A stretch of DNA of 64,000 nt from Cucumis sativus (taxonomy: Eukaryota; Streptophyta; Magnoliopsida; Cucurbitales; Cucurbitaceae), in the NCBI RefSeq assembly GCF_000004075.3, contig NW_022279561.1, forward strand, positions 124,001 through 188,000, read 5' to 3'. Position numbers and translations under genes: made by a program. The notes under the pieces are model-generated. The model did not search any database. It was not told the DNA's origin and saw nothing but the letters and a program-made list of their open reading frames with translations. Within the stretch, counting starts at the first letter, position 1. The number at the start of each line of letters is the position of its first letter. This document shows positions 13,024 through 24,463 of the stretch, one piece after another.

Positions 13024-16000
13024 AAGATGTTGTATTGTTGTTTGGTGAATGGTATTGGCTGCAAAGGAGGTGATCAAAAGACCTAATTGATGATGATGAT
13101 GAAGGGATGATGATGGGGTTTTTATTTTTTTTAGCAAGGTTGGTAGTATATTTTATACTAGAAAATTGTAGTGAATATGGTAAAAAAGGCATAATGCTTT
13201 TGGTTGTGCATGTTAATGTTTAGTTGTGGATGATTTTGTTTTTGTTCTTTTAAAAAGGATGGAGGAGCTTAATTCTGTATTTCCATTGATGAATTGTGTT
13301 TTTGGGTATTGCAGCCAAACTAAATTTGTTGGATAACCTAAACCTATCATATCTAATTTGTAGTTCAGATTTGTCTCGATTCATCATTTTTTTCCCACCT
13401 GCTAATGTGTGGTTTCATGTTTATGTTCCTTTATGCAACGTAATTCTTCCTGCAATTTGATATGGTGTGCTGTTGTTTTATCTTCGCCTTCATCCCTAAA
13501 TCTATAATTCGTTCTTATCATTTGGCTACTATCCTCGACTTTTTAAATCAGCTGCACGTGTGGTTTATGCTATGTTCATGATATAAAAATGTTGTAGAGT
13601 GAAGGGACATCAGATCATTGCTATATTTACTGGCTTTATGATTTTGCCTAAAAGATGAATCCATTCAGAACCCGCACTTGTTCTCTTCATTCTTATACCA
13701 TTTCTCTCATCATTCCAAGTTTTCATTTGGGTTTTGAAAGTTAATTTTGTCACTGCGATAATTATATATATCTTCGGGTGAAAAGCTTCTAATTTTTCTT
13801 TGCTAAACTGATGTTTTCATTCTCTAAAACAACTCAAGCCTAAAATACATTTCTTAGTAATGTCACTCTTAAAGGTAACAAATCAAAATAAAGAAGCCCC
13901 ACTCTCACCCTTCATCAAACGTCAATAAGATGGAGAATGGTGGGTCGTTCTATTAAAAAGCCTATGAGAAAGAACTAAGCGCAGCCATCCTGATTCACGA
14001 ACACCCAAATTCTCCATTCAGGTTCAACTAGTTCAACAGGGCCATATTGCCTCCATTTCATCTGTCGAAGATAGTCGAGCATTCCCTAGATCTCACGAAC
14101 AGCAGCCTCGTTATTTTCTCTCTTCTCTGCCAATACATTGGTGTTTACAGGGAAGATTTATTCAGGATACTGCACCCTTAATCCCCATCTCAGAGTAATC
14201 TCTCACGACATTCTCATTCATACCTTCACTAATTTTAAATTCAACCAACTAATCCTCCTCCCATGGGACTATCAGAGCAAAAGAGATCACTAAAATATTT
14301 GGCCAAAGCATTTTCAAGCTCTTTTAATTGTATCTAATGGATCAAAATTATTTATATTCATTGAATTCATGTAAAGATTTTAACTTCTATCCTTTTGATC
14401 GAGTAATGTTTTAGTCGTTGCTATTGGAGAAAAAGAACGAAAAAACTTTGAATTGTTTTCTTCAAAGTCAAATTGTTGAGAAGAATTAGTCTATATTGAC
14501 AACAATTCTTATATGTGTACCTATATTATTTAAATAGTTGAACTATAAACAAGCTCTAAATGTCACTTTACAACAAGACCATTGAATTAAAACGAACCAA
14601 AAAAAGGAAAAAACAACAACAAATTAAGAAATTGAGAACTGATAAATGGAATAAACGTTTGGTGATCAAAGATGGTTCCTTTGAAAGAAGAAAATTCCTT
14701 ATTGCAGCCTTGAAAAGTTCTTCCTTCCATTTGATAATATAAATAAATCGTTTTCTCCCTACTTAACAATACCATTCTTTGCAGCCCAACTTGAATCTTT
14801 TTTCTTCTAAACAAACCTTTATTTTAATTTGTAATTAAAAATTTGACGCAACTCTTTTATTTATTCTCTGCATATGGTTCAAAATATGCGTGAAAAGTGA
14901 GAAATTTGAACCTTTGATTTAGACTACGTTTTGACTTGTTAATGATTCTTTCACCTATAAATTCATTTAAAAGTTTAGGTTCTTTTTGCTTTTAGCAAAA
15001 TATCGTTTCAAATGTTTAACTTTTAAAATTTTAACAATACTGTGATATTTCAAAAAGTGTTAAAAAAACCATCATTTATCGTTTGTATAAGAACATAGAC
15101 ATAAAATTATTGTAAACGACAACTTTTTAAATATTTTGGTTAATTATACTATGTTTGAAAACGATAAAAAAGAATTAGTAATACAAAATAAGTAATTTAA
15201 CTTCTTAAAGTTGAATTATTTAGGTAACCGTACCATAGTTGAAAAAAATAGGAAAATTGTCAAAATAGAGCATTGACAAAATATTTACACCCAATCTGAA
15301 AAAATCGAACCGTAATAAATTTTGTATTTGAGTGGTTTTGTTCTATGAGCCCTAAATAACTCGTCAAACTTTTCTATTTTGAAAAACCATCTTTCCAAAT
15401 TTAAAGATATTATTCAAAATATTTTGTAACTGTCTTTATATAAATATGTTGAAAATATTCACAATGATAACTTATCTTTAAAATTAATCTTGTTTATCCT
15501 TAATTTTAAGAAAATTATTATGTTTAACAAATCTTTTTAAAAATATTTAAAAATGTATTAAAATAAATTTATCCATAAACGATAAATATATCTTGATTAA
15601 TAATTAAATAATTAAATGACAAATAGTACAATGTTATATTTGTAAATATTTTAGTTTTTTCATACTTTAATTTTATAATATATTCTATGGACATATGGAT
15701 GGAAACATATACACATATATACGTATATACACAATCGGCTCAAATAAAGAAAAAGAAAATTAGTTAAACGGCCGTTAGATGTTGCCATCTAACCACCACT
15801 CTCTGCCGACCGGCCGCTTCCATCTATATATATATAATTATAATTTTTTACGATATCTTATTTCCATTCCAATTTTCTCAATCCAAAGATTCATAAAAAA
15901 TTATGTCTTCAGCTTACACATACCTCTATCGACTTCACGACATAACATCTTTGACACTACAACATTTTGATAGTAAAAAAAAAAAGTGTATTGGTTAAAC

Positions 16001-16600
16001 ATAGACATAATTAGCCACCATAAAATTAAATTCTTCTTTTTCTTAGTTTTTCATTTTTTTATCGAACTTTCCAATCACTAAGAATAGTTCTCTTAAAATT
16101 TTATTTTGGTGTGTGTACTTTGAAGTCTAATCCGTTTTAGTTTATGATCAATTTGATTTTTGTATTGGATTTAAATAAACAATGTGTTAATTATTCACAT
16201 ATTACCCACAATTTTTATACGTTTCTTTTATATAAAAAAATAAAGATAGAGACAAATATATAAATAAATTGAGGAATTTGTGAAAATAGTAGATTTACAA
16301 AATATTTACAATTATACAAATTAAATTCACAGGTGATATAATAGAATCTAAAATTTTACTAAATTTTTTAATTTATTTTGATATTTTTTAAAAATGTTTG
16401 GAACTTTATTTATAAATATTTATTATCAATAAATTGAAATTTTAGTGTTAGATTTTAATTTGTATTTGTATTTTAAAACCATAATCCATGCAACTACCAA
16501 AGTAGTTTTATAGTTAAAAAAGTAATAAAAGAAAAAGGCAAAATGGACATCGTCAAATCCAATGGCTAATTGATTAACATAATTTTAAACATTTCATGAA
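13024..16600. other. H3.3 3' region and AT-rich intergenic DNA
   Basis: The first few hundred bases are H3.3 3' UTR. Beyond that the sequence is AT-rich, with one coding remnant near 14.0-14.26 kb (listed separately). I see no intact gene; the stretches at 15.0-15.7 kb and 16.2-16.5 kb contain ATTTACAAAATATT-like motifs resembling inverted repeats elsewhere in the window. Confidence 0.5.
13975..14262 (-). pseudogene. Decayed coding remnant, family not recognised
   Basis: On the minus strand a protein-like stretch reads NENVVRDYSEMGIK, then after a frame change FPVNTNVLAEKRENNEAAV, then GMLDYLRQMKWRQYGPVEL and VEPEWRIWVFVNQDGC. It is crossed by two in-frame stops and at least one frameshift, and I see no start or splice sites. 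The composition is coding-like rather than random. I do not recognise the family, so this is a fragment of some gene, probably a relic copy. Confidence 0.4.
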
Positions 16601-17040
16601 ATCGACAAAGATCGAATGAAACCCATTGATTCCTTTAATGGAACATCCGCCATCTTCGGACTTTCCTTCATTCTCAAACCTCTCTTCTCTTTTCTTCTCT
16701 CTCTAAATTCATCTTCTACTGATCTTCTTTTCTTTCTCCAAAAAACCAAAAATTACAAACACTTCGTTTTCGTTTTTTTCAATGGAATTGCGTGTTCTTC
16801 CAACTTACTCTGATTCTGTAAGTTTCTCTCTCTCTTTCCTCTCTAATTGACCCTTTCTGCTTCATCTTCTTCTTCAATTTTTCATTCTTTTTGTTATATT
16901 AAAAACAATGTTTCCATAGTTATAGAAACTGGGTTTTGCTTTTGTTTGTTGGGGTCAGTTGTGTTTTGTGTTTTTTCTTTCCTTTCTTTTTCCTTAAAAA
17001 CAGAGGATTTGATCGTAGTTTATGAAATACATCAACCAAT

Positions 17041-18838
17041 GGAGAAGGTAGGTATGAAATTCAATGTGGAAGAAGATGATTCAACAGAGCTTCCAAAGTT
17101 TAAAGATGTGAAGAAATGGCGAATGAGATCAATACAAAGCTTAATTCTGAGTTGGAATCGAGAAACAAAGAGTCCGCCGTAGGAAAGGCTGAGGGATTGG
17201 AATCTGTGAAGAGAAACAAAAACTCCGCCGTGGAAAAGGCTGAGGGATTGAAATCTGTGAAGAGAAACAAAGACTCCGCCGTGGAAAATGCTGAGGGATT
17301 AAAGCTTCAATTGGCAGAGAAACAGAGCAGCTCTCTGTTTTGAAAAATTCTGAACTACAAACAGAATCAAGAATCGAAGAACTGGAGAAAAAGTACCGAA
17401 TTTCCAAAGAATCAGAGGAGAAAACAAAGGATTTAATATTAGCACAAACAGAACAGCTAGAACAAGCAAAGGTTTCCTCGAAGAGTCAAAGCTAGAAATC
17501 CAATCCCTTCATGAAAAGCTCCAAAAATGTTCTTCCAACACCAATAATGACAACCACAACATTCCAGGAAACCACGAATTCGAAAGCCTAAAATTCGAGC
17601 TCGAATCGACGAAACAAAATCTGGCTCTGCTAAAAACGAGCTAAAGTTAGCCACAGAAGCAGAGGAAACAACAAGAAGGCCATGGATGATCTAGCTATGG
17701 CATTAAAAGAAGTAGCAACAGAAGCCAATCATTTCAAAGGAAAATACAGCACAAGTGAAGAGGAATTAAAGCAAAGAAAGGAAGAAACAGAGAACTTGAG
17801 ACAACATTGAAAACCATAGAAGAAAAGAACAAAACTCTGTTACAAGAGGCAAGAAAAGAGGCTGATTTATACAAAAGCACAGTAGATAGGCTGAGATTAG
17901 AAGCAGAAGAATCTCTATTAGCATGGAGTGGAAGAGAAACAAGCTTAGTGGATTGTATAAGAAGAGCTGAAGATGACAGATACAATGCGCAACAAGAATC
18001 GCCGCTTAATGGATTCGCTGAGGCTAGCCGATCTCAGAACATGACATCAAAAGAAGAGATCAAGAAATTAAGAGACATTCTAAAACAAGCCTTAAATGAA
18101 GCTACTGTGGCCAAGGAAGCTGCAGGAATTGCAATAGAGGAGAATTCACAGCTAAAAGATTGTTTAGTCGAGAAGGAAAATGCATTGGATTTTGTTAGCA
18201 CTGAGAATGAGACTCTAAAAGTCAGCCAAGCTTCAGCTCTAGAGGAGATTAAGGAGTTGAAGCAATTGCTAGAAGAAGCAACCAAGAAAGAAGGGAACGG
18301 TAAAGAGGAAAGCAAGAGCAAAGAGGAGAACAAGAGCAAAGAGGAGAGCAAGAACAAAGAAGAAGGAAAAGAGCAAGTGGAGATGACGAAATCAAAACCG
18401 CCGTTGAGTCCAAGTCCAAATCAGAATCCAAGTCCGAGTCCAGCGAGAAGGAGGATACATTTGGAAAAGGTTAGGGAAAGCTTTCAGTTTTAGTTTCTTG
18501 AGTTGAGAATCTCACCACAGAAGAAGGAGGTGGAAGAAGAAGCAGAAGATGAAGAGCCTGAAATGGAGGAGACGCTTAAAGGGTCATTTTTGACGAGAAT
18601 GTTGATTCACCTGGTTCGGCAAGGCTGCACGAGAGAGGCCATCGTTGTCTCAGTATAGTGAAGATGGGGAGCTGATGCATTTTGATGGTGAGGATCTGGA
18701 TCAGTTGGAAGAAGGGAATTTGGATGAGTTAGAAGGAGATAGGAATTCAAGGAAGAAGAAGGCATTGATAAGGAGATTTGGGATCTTTTGATGAGGAGGA
18801 GGAGCTTTCAACAGAAAGAAGGAAAATCACCTGAGTGA
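17041..18838 (+). CDS. WEB-like coiled-coil protein, frame broken many times
   Basis: The region codes for a highly charged coiled coil of about 600 residues if all frames are joined. It starts at ATG 17041 with MEKVGMKFNVEEDD and has near-repeats ESVKRNKNSAVEKAEGLK and SVKRNKDSAVENAEGLK at 17194-17300. A long heptad-rich open stretch covers 17807-18493, and an acidic tail ends GDRNSRKKKALIRRF. The overall plan resembles WEB family (DUF827-like) proteins involved in chloroplast movement; that is resemblance, not proof. At least six single-base losses, each in or next to an A run (near 17114, 17321, 17469, 17634, 17669, 17800), break the first half. A TAG at 18491 and three more shifts break the end. 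All fit one missing base. It is either a real gene with assembly errors, which I favour, or a young pseudogene. A leader intron may run 16818-17004. Confidence 0.6.
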
Positions 18839-19496
18839 AGTTTTTGTGATGTTAATGCAGTTTTGATTTTTTTTTTTTTTTTTTCTTTTGATCTTTTTGT
18901 AAAACTGTAAATTCATACAAGTAGTTTACATTGTGTATTTATGTGGTTTTTCTTCTTTTTTTTGGTGCCTAAAGATGTCTTCTTCTTCAATCAAATGAGA
19001 ATAGTTTGTGTTAGCTGGTTTCAAGATATTCCAGTTCCCTACACTATCCGATGAAAGAAATTATAGCTAAAATTATAAAAACTGAAGAAACTCGTTTTGA
19101 ACAGAGTGTTCCTCTTTTTAAAAAAATGTGAGAATCAATAGGCTCTTCCATAGTTCCCGTATCAAATGTTAACCTACCTTTTATAATTAAACAATCACCA
19201 CGACAGAGAATTAACAGTGAGTTCTCTTTTAATCAATTAATTTTTTTTTTATTCAAGCACGTGAAATGTGATTTCAAACTTCAAGGTCAAGAAATCAACA
19301 CCCCTGCCTTGACTTGTTTTCATTCTTGAAAACCCAATTCTAGAACTTCAATTGTGTGTTATCGTAACACATCTTAGGCACTGTACAATTGATTATTAAC
19401 GAGTCCATCACACCAAAAGATCCAAACATCAAGACATCAGTGGAATAATATACACAACTTCATACTCCAAGGGGATGCTTTTGAGTTGAGCTTCAA
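18839..19496. other. Convergent 3' intergenic region
   Basis: This is the gap between two genes that point at each other (WEB-like, +; LanC-like, -). It has T-rich runs near 18868-18885 and no coding signal. It probably contains both 3' UTRs. Confidence 0.5.
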
Positions 19497-21018
19497 CTAT
19501 AATTCATAACCTGGGAACCTTGACTTCTCAGGTTCAAGCAAATCGAACCAAAGGCATGCAGTTCCAGCTAGTCCATGGAAAAGAGAGAAAAGACGGTCGC
19601 CTCCAACCTGGTTTTGGGTAGCAACAAGCTTGCTAGCATTATGATACAGGTAGGTTCCAAATGCTCTGGCTCTTTCTTCATAGACACTCTCTCCGGTAAG
19701 GCGATAAAGGGAAAGAAAGGCATATGCATTGCCGGCAACACCGTCAGCAAGTCCAACTTCCTTTACCAATCCATTTTCCATACTACTTCCCCTGCTTCAA
19801 TTGCAGCGTCCCTGAACTCCCTGTCTTCATGGAAAACCTGAAATTCGAGTAAAACAGAACTCCTGTAACCACCTTATGTATTTCATTCAGGAATGTAAGT
19901 CTTTACTATGCAGTTTATGATAGAAAAATAAAGATCCCAGATTGAAGTTATTAAATTAATCCAACCCTTTCCCAGTGAAGCTTAACCTTAATCGCTGTGG
20001 TCTATGGTTGACAACAAATCTGAAAATTTTTAAAACATCAAGGCCAAGAACTTCTTTCCTAGTAAACATGATTTCGTGATTTTTGTTTTATATGTGTTCC
20101 ACTGGATAAACAAGACTAAGAAATCTGCCTCACCCCTACATGAACAACAAAAAGATACTAGAACCTCCATGCCTAATAGAAGGACGATATTGAAGTCGAA
20201 AGAATGAGCATTGAGCCACATTAAAAAGTTAGACACGAAAGAATGAACCACCTGTGAAGCTTGCAGAGGGTAATGCCAATGCCAGTGGCCCCATGAGACC
20301 ATTGCACTAATTTGTCCTTGGGCTGCCTTCACTTGAGGGATAGTTACGCTGTGTGGAAATCTTTTGCTCATCAAATATCTCAACGTCCCTTAACATCATC
20401 AGTGTCCTCTTTTGAAAGTGGGAAATGCAAAAGTACTTGCAAGATACCAGCCAGGCCGTTGGCTGCACCATAATATCTCGTCCCATGCCATCTGAACATC
20501 AAAGGGCAGTCTGGGTTGTCGGATGCACCCGCCTGCCACCCGCTAAAACAGCATCAACTACGGACATGAGAAGATCATGAGGTATTCTCTGCTCTCCAAG
20601 ATGCTTATTAATGAATAAGGCAGCCCATAAGAACCCAGCTCGCCCATACAGGAGATCATATGACATTCCAAAACCTCCTTCTTCAGGTCAATAGGGAGTG
20701 CTTTCTCTTCTGCTGCCTGTTATAAAAGGTTATAGGACATTTTAAGACACTCTCGTACCTTATATTTGTTTCTTTTCTCTCGTTTTAGTTATATAGCATA
20801 GATTTAGCTACACTCTTCTTTCTTGTACTCCAAAGTTTCACATGAAATATAAATATAAAATAAGAGTAATTTTGTCTTCTTCAGCTTTAATTTTGATATG
20901 CATATACGCAAACCACCAAAGACGGTAAACATGGAGAGCACTTGTTTTGAAACATCATAAACAGTAAATAAGAAACTGAGAATCCAATGGATTGCCATTT
21001 TATGCCTAGGCTTCTTAA

Positions 21019-21049
<31 letters not shown>

Positions 21050-24000
21050 TAGTAATTGTGAAGTGTTTTTTTGTTTTAACCAAATTCTTGGTGGTACCTT
21101 TTTAAGATTTTTACCTTTTATCTTTAGAGTTCAAACACTTTTAGATATCCATCGTCTGTTTGAAAATTGTATTTTCATTCTCTGTTCAACTCAGTTTCTT
21201 GTTCAGACTTCTTGAATTCTTAAAGCTTATATATGGAGCTGATTAAGAATTCAGTTACACGTAATTTCTGAATAAACATCGTCTACAAGCTATCGAAACT
21301 TATTTCCTACCCCAAACTTGCCAAGAATGATAAATTACTCCTTTACCGATTTGCTGTGGCTCAGTACAACTGTGTTAATAGGTGACATATGGGAGGTTTT
21401 TTAAAAGATTTTTACTAGGGGTGAACAAGAAAACCGCCCAAACCGAAATAATTGTCAAAACCAAACCTTACTCGCAATTTTCAGGTGTCCAACTAATATC
21501 CACTGGTTATAAACAAAACATGTCAATTTAATGCAGTGCCAATTTCCAGTGAGAGTTGGCTCGGTGGTGCTAAATTTTCAGATACTACCTATTGGTGTTA
21601 GGGAATTAAAGTAGCTGAATATATTTAGGCATATTACATCTTCGACCAAGAAGTTTGAGATTTAAACTAAACCAAATGTTCCAAGTGGTTTTAATCTTGT
21701 TGGTATAGCGCTGATGAGACATGCAAGATCTTAAACAACACAATGTTCCAGATATGCAACTCCATATCTGGAACAGGTCTCCTACGTGACAATGTTCAAA
21801 GGACCAAAGAACGAGAAGTTTGGATAAGAAAAAAAAAAGGAAAGGAAAGAAGAAGAAAATAGGCAGGCAGTGTGAAGGAGAGTGAAAAGAGAAAAAGGAA
21901 AACATATATAAAGAAAAAAAAAATTTCCAATTTGAAGAGAACAATAATTGATATATCTTTCCTAAACAACTTTAAAAAAATATTTAACTGATATCAGCCC
22001 AAGAGAGCATAACTCAACTGACATAACCACAAAGTTTGTGGTTTGAATCCCCCACCTATAGTACTTGAAAAGAAAATATGTTTAGTAAGTCAACTTCAAG
22101 AACTAACCAAGACCAAAAAAGTTCAAATATCAAGTTTAAAAACTAATGATCCAAATGCAACCAAATATAAACCTAGGCCTGCATACCGAGAAATATAACT
22201 TTATTTATTTATATGAGAGAAAAATGTAACTTCATAATTTTAACATATAATTAGACCAGCAAAAGTGGAGACCAGACCTTAAGAAAAAGATTGAAGAAGA
22301 AGTCAAGCTTTTGAGGGTCCCTCATGTAATGAGATACCACGGCGCCAAGAGCATAAACTCCTCCTCTACCACAAAGAAAAGTCAAGTGCCTGCCCATACC
22401 AAAGTAACAAAATATTCAATTATTTCACATCAAACTCTTCCAAGAACTATATGGTCCACATTCTTTCCAAGTGATATATTAACTAAAAAGAACATATGCC
22501 TAAAACCAATAATTTCTCCTTTTAAAAAGGAAACAACAACAATAATAAATAAGCATTAACTTCTATCCCATACTTCCAATACCTATTTTCTTTTCTTTAT
22601 TTATTTCTTTTAGCAAAACAGTTACTAATTACCCATCATCTCTCAGATGTCAGGAAGGTAATATCTTCATGAAAAATTATCGCGTACAATTTTATTGATT
22701 TTGTATTTATAAGTCCTTATACCTCTGCAATGTGAAACTTTAAGGTTCCATTAGAAACAAAATCCAAAGGTACATATAATAGACCAATTATCAAAAGGAC
22801 TTAAAGTTTTGAAAGGACTTATTATGCTTCAAATACCTACTAAATACTTTTGAAAGCTTACGAACTAAACTAAGAACTTAACCGGGAGGTTAATACTATA
22901 AATTTCATCATTATATTTTTTAAGAAATGAAGATTATGAAAACAAAATTCATAAGAACTGCCCCACCTTATATAATATCATGTCTCAAAATACGATTTTA
23001 TTTCACTCATTAATCATTCAACAAAATTTCGCCAAAAACAGAAAGAAATCATGAGAAAAAAGAAGACTACTTTTTAGTAGTACACTTTCTGCTTTTCAAA
23101 GTGGGTTTGAGGAGCAGATAATTTAAAATCAAGGGGAAAAATAATTCCAGAGGCCTGGTCATGAGATATTTTTTATATGACAAAAGAAGTTTGTCTCTTT
23201 TGAAATTTTTCTGAAAACTCAATATTTGTGGCACTCGTTTTTTTGCTCTATTTTATTATATGATGATTTTTATTATTTTAATCACAAACAGGTCTAACTG
23301 GGTCCAGAAGCTTTGTGGAAATATTAAAAAAAAATTATCTAATCACATATTCCGTTGCTATCTGAGTTTTCTTTTTTTAATTACTTTATATATTTTTTTG
23401 GAACAATTTTATTAGTTAGTACAAACGGAGAGAATTTTAAAGAAAGATGATTTTACTTTATCGGAAAAACTCACTCTTCATTGCTAGCCAAGAGGTGTCA
23501 TCGCTTGATGGGAAAACTAAAAGATAATGCATTGACACATGACAATTCATGGTTGGCCCAGGTGTAAAAATGCAAGAACAACTCCATAATAAATTGGAGC
23601 CAAATTGTACCACAAAAACTAACCCTTATACTAAAAAAATCAAAAAGTTCAATGGTCGATAGTAGATCTAACAATTTTATGGAAGGGCTGTACAGAATTG
23701 AGAAAGTTAACTAAGTAATAACATCCAAATCCTATAAAACACTGCAAAATCCTATTATAATCAGATTTTTTTAAAAGTAAAAATGGATTTAAAATCACTT
23801 TGAATTTTCAAAAAAAAAAAAAAAAAAAACCATTTCCTATGAAATTCATTTTAGATTATCAAAGGAAAAACTAAATTTAGGTAAAACGAAAAACTGGAAA
23901 CAAAAACTTGAATTTTGGACGTCTATTTTATGAACTTCACGTTTTAAATTTTATGATTGGAAAGGCAACAAACCAAATAAATCATATCATTGGATAGAGA

Positions 24001-24463
24001 AAGGGAAAGCAAAAGTCACATGATCACCTGTGAGAGGCACGTGCTAGAACCGTACATTTATCTACAATATCAGAACACAATACCAAGTCCTGGTGGTTTC
24101 CGGTGGCCTCGTACGATCTCAGGCAAGTTACCGCCGTCCCAAGTAAGCCGTTATACACCGTCGGATCAACTCCAATATCCGCGTTACCTCTCTGTTTCCA
24201 AGTAAGCTCCACAACCTAACAAAATTTCAACAGCAGAGAGAAAAAAAACCAGTGTAATCAACACCGTTTCCATGAACGCTTGGGAGCTCGAGAAAAGAAA
24301 AAAAAGGTAAAACAAACCTGATTCTTGAAAGAGACGGCTGCAGAGAGAAAGGTTTGAGAAGGAAGAAGAATGTGTTGGGTGGAATAATCTGGATTATTCC
24401 TCCTCCTCCACCACCTTCTTCTCGATCTTCCTGAGATGAAGCGAGGTGGAGGAGGGAAGACAT
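19497..24463 (-). CDS. GCL1: LanC-like protein, GCL1 type
   Basis: Exons on the minus strand: 24463-24318, 24215-24028, 22389-22278, 20717-20252 and 19837-19497. Conserved parts include VYNGLLGTAVTCLRSYEATG, HLTFLCGRGGVYALGAVV, FRWHGTRYYGAANGLAG, VAGNAYAFLSLYRLTG and a terminal PGYEL. The family is the eukaryotic LanC-like (GCR2/GCL) alpha-toroid. GCR2 was once proposed as an abscisic-acid receptor, a claim later disputed; animal LANCL proteins add glutathione to dehydrated residues. Where GCR2 and LANCL have the zinc motifs WCHG and CHG, this protein reads QWSHGATG and GLADGVAG, so all three usual zinc ligands are absent; I believe this is typical of GCL1. Seven single-base losses break the frame in the last two exons (near 19778, 20260, 20316, 20347, 20385, 20526, 20675) and one more break lies in exon 1. 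Length (about 420 residues) is normal once these are allowed for. Confidence 0.82.
21023..21050. repeat. (TAA)n microsatellite in GCL1 intron
   Basis: About nine tandem TAA/AAT units lie in the large intron between the third and fourth exons of the LanC-like gene. It is a simple sequence repeat with no sign of function. Confidence 0.9.
22003..22070 (+). mobile_element. tRNA-like SINE fragment
   Basis: The stretch has a box-A-like start (TAACTCAACTGACATAACC) and a box-B-like GGTTTGAATCC about 30 bases later, the internal promoter layout of tRNA-derived SINEs. It is in an intron of the LanC-like gene and close in wording to the opposite-strand copies at 45.1, 48.7 and 57.8 kb. No target duplication was found. 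Confidence 0.45.

Noticed and set aside
16616-16813. 65-codon frame before the WEB-like gene
   Set aside because: It lies in the CT-rich leader; the Ser/Leu/Phe composition reflects that. It is probably 5' UTR.
18034-18431. Minus-strand Ser/Leu-rich frames opposite the WEB-like gene
   Set aside because: Antisense of a GAA/GAG-rich coiled-coil region gives such frames by default.
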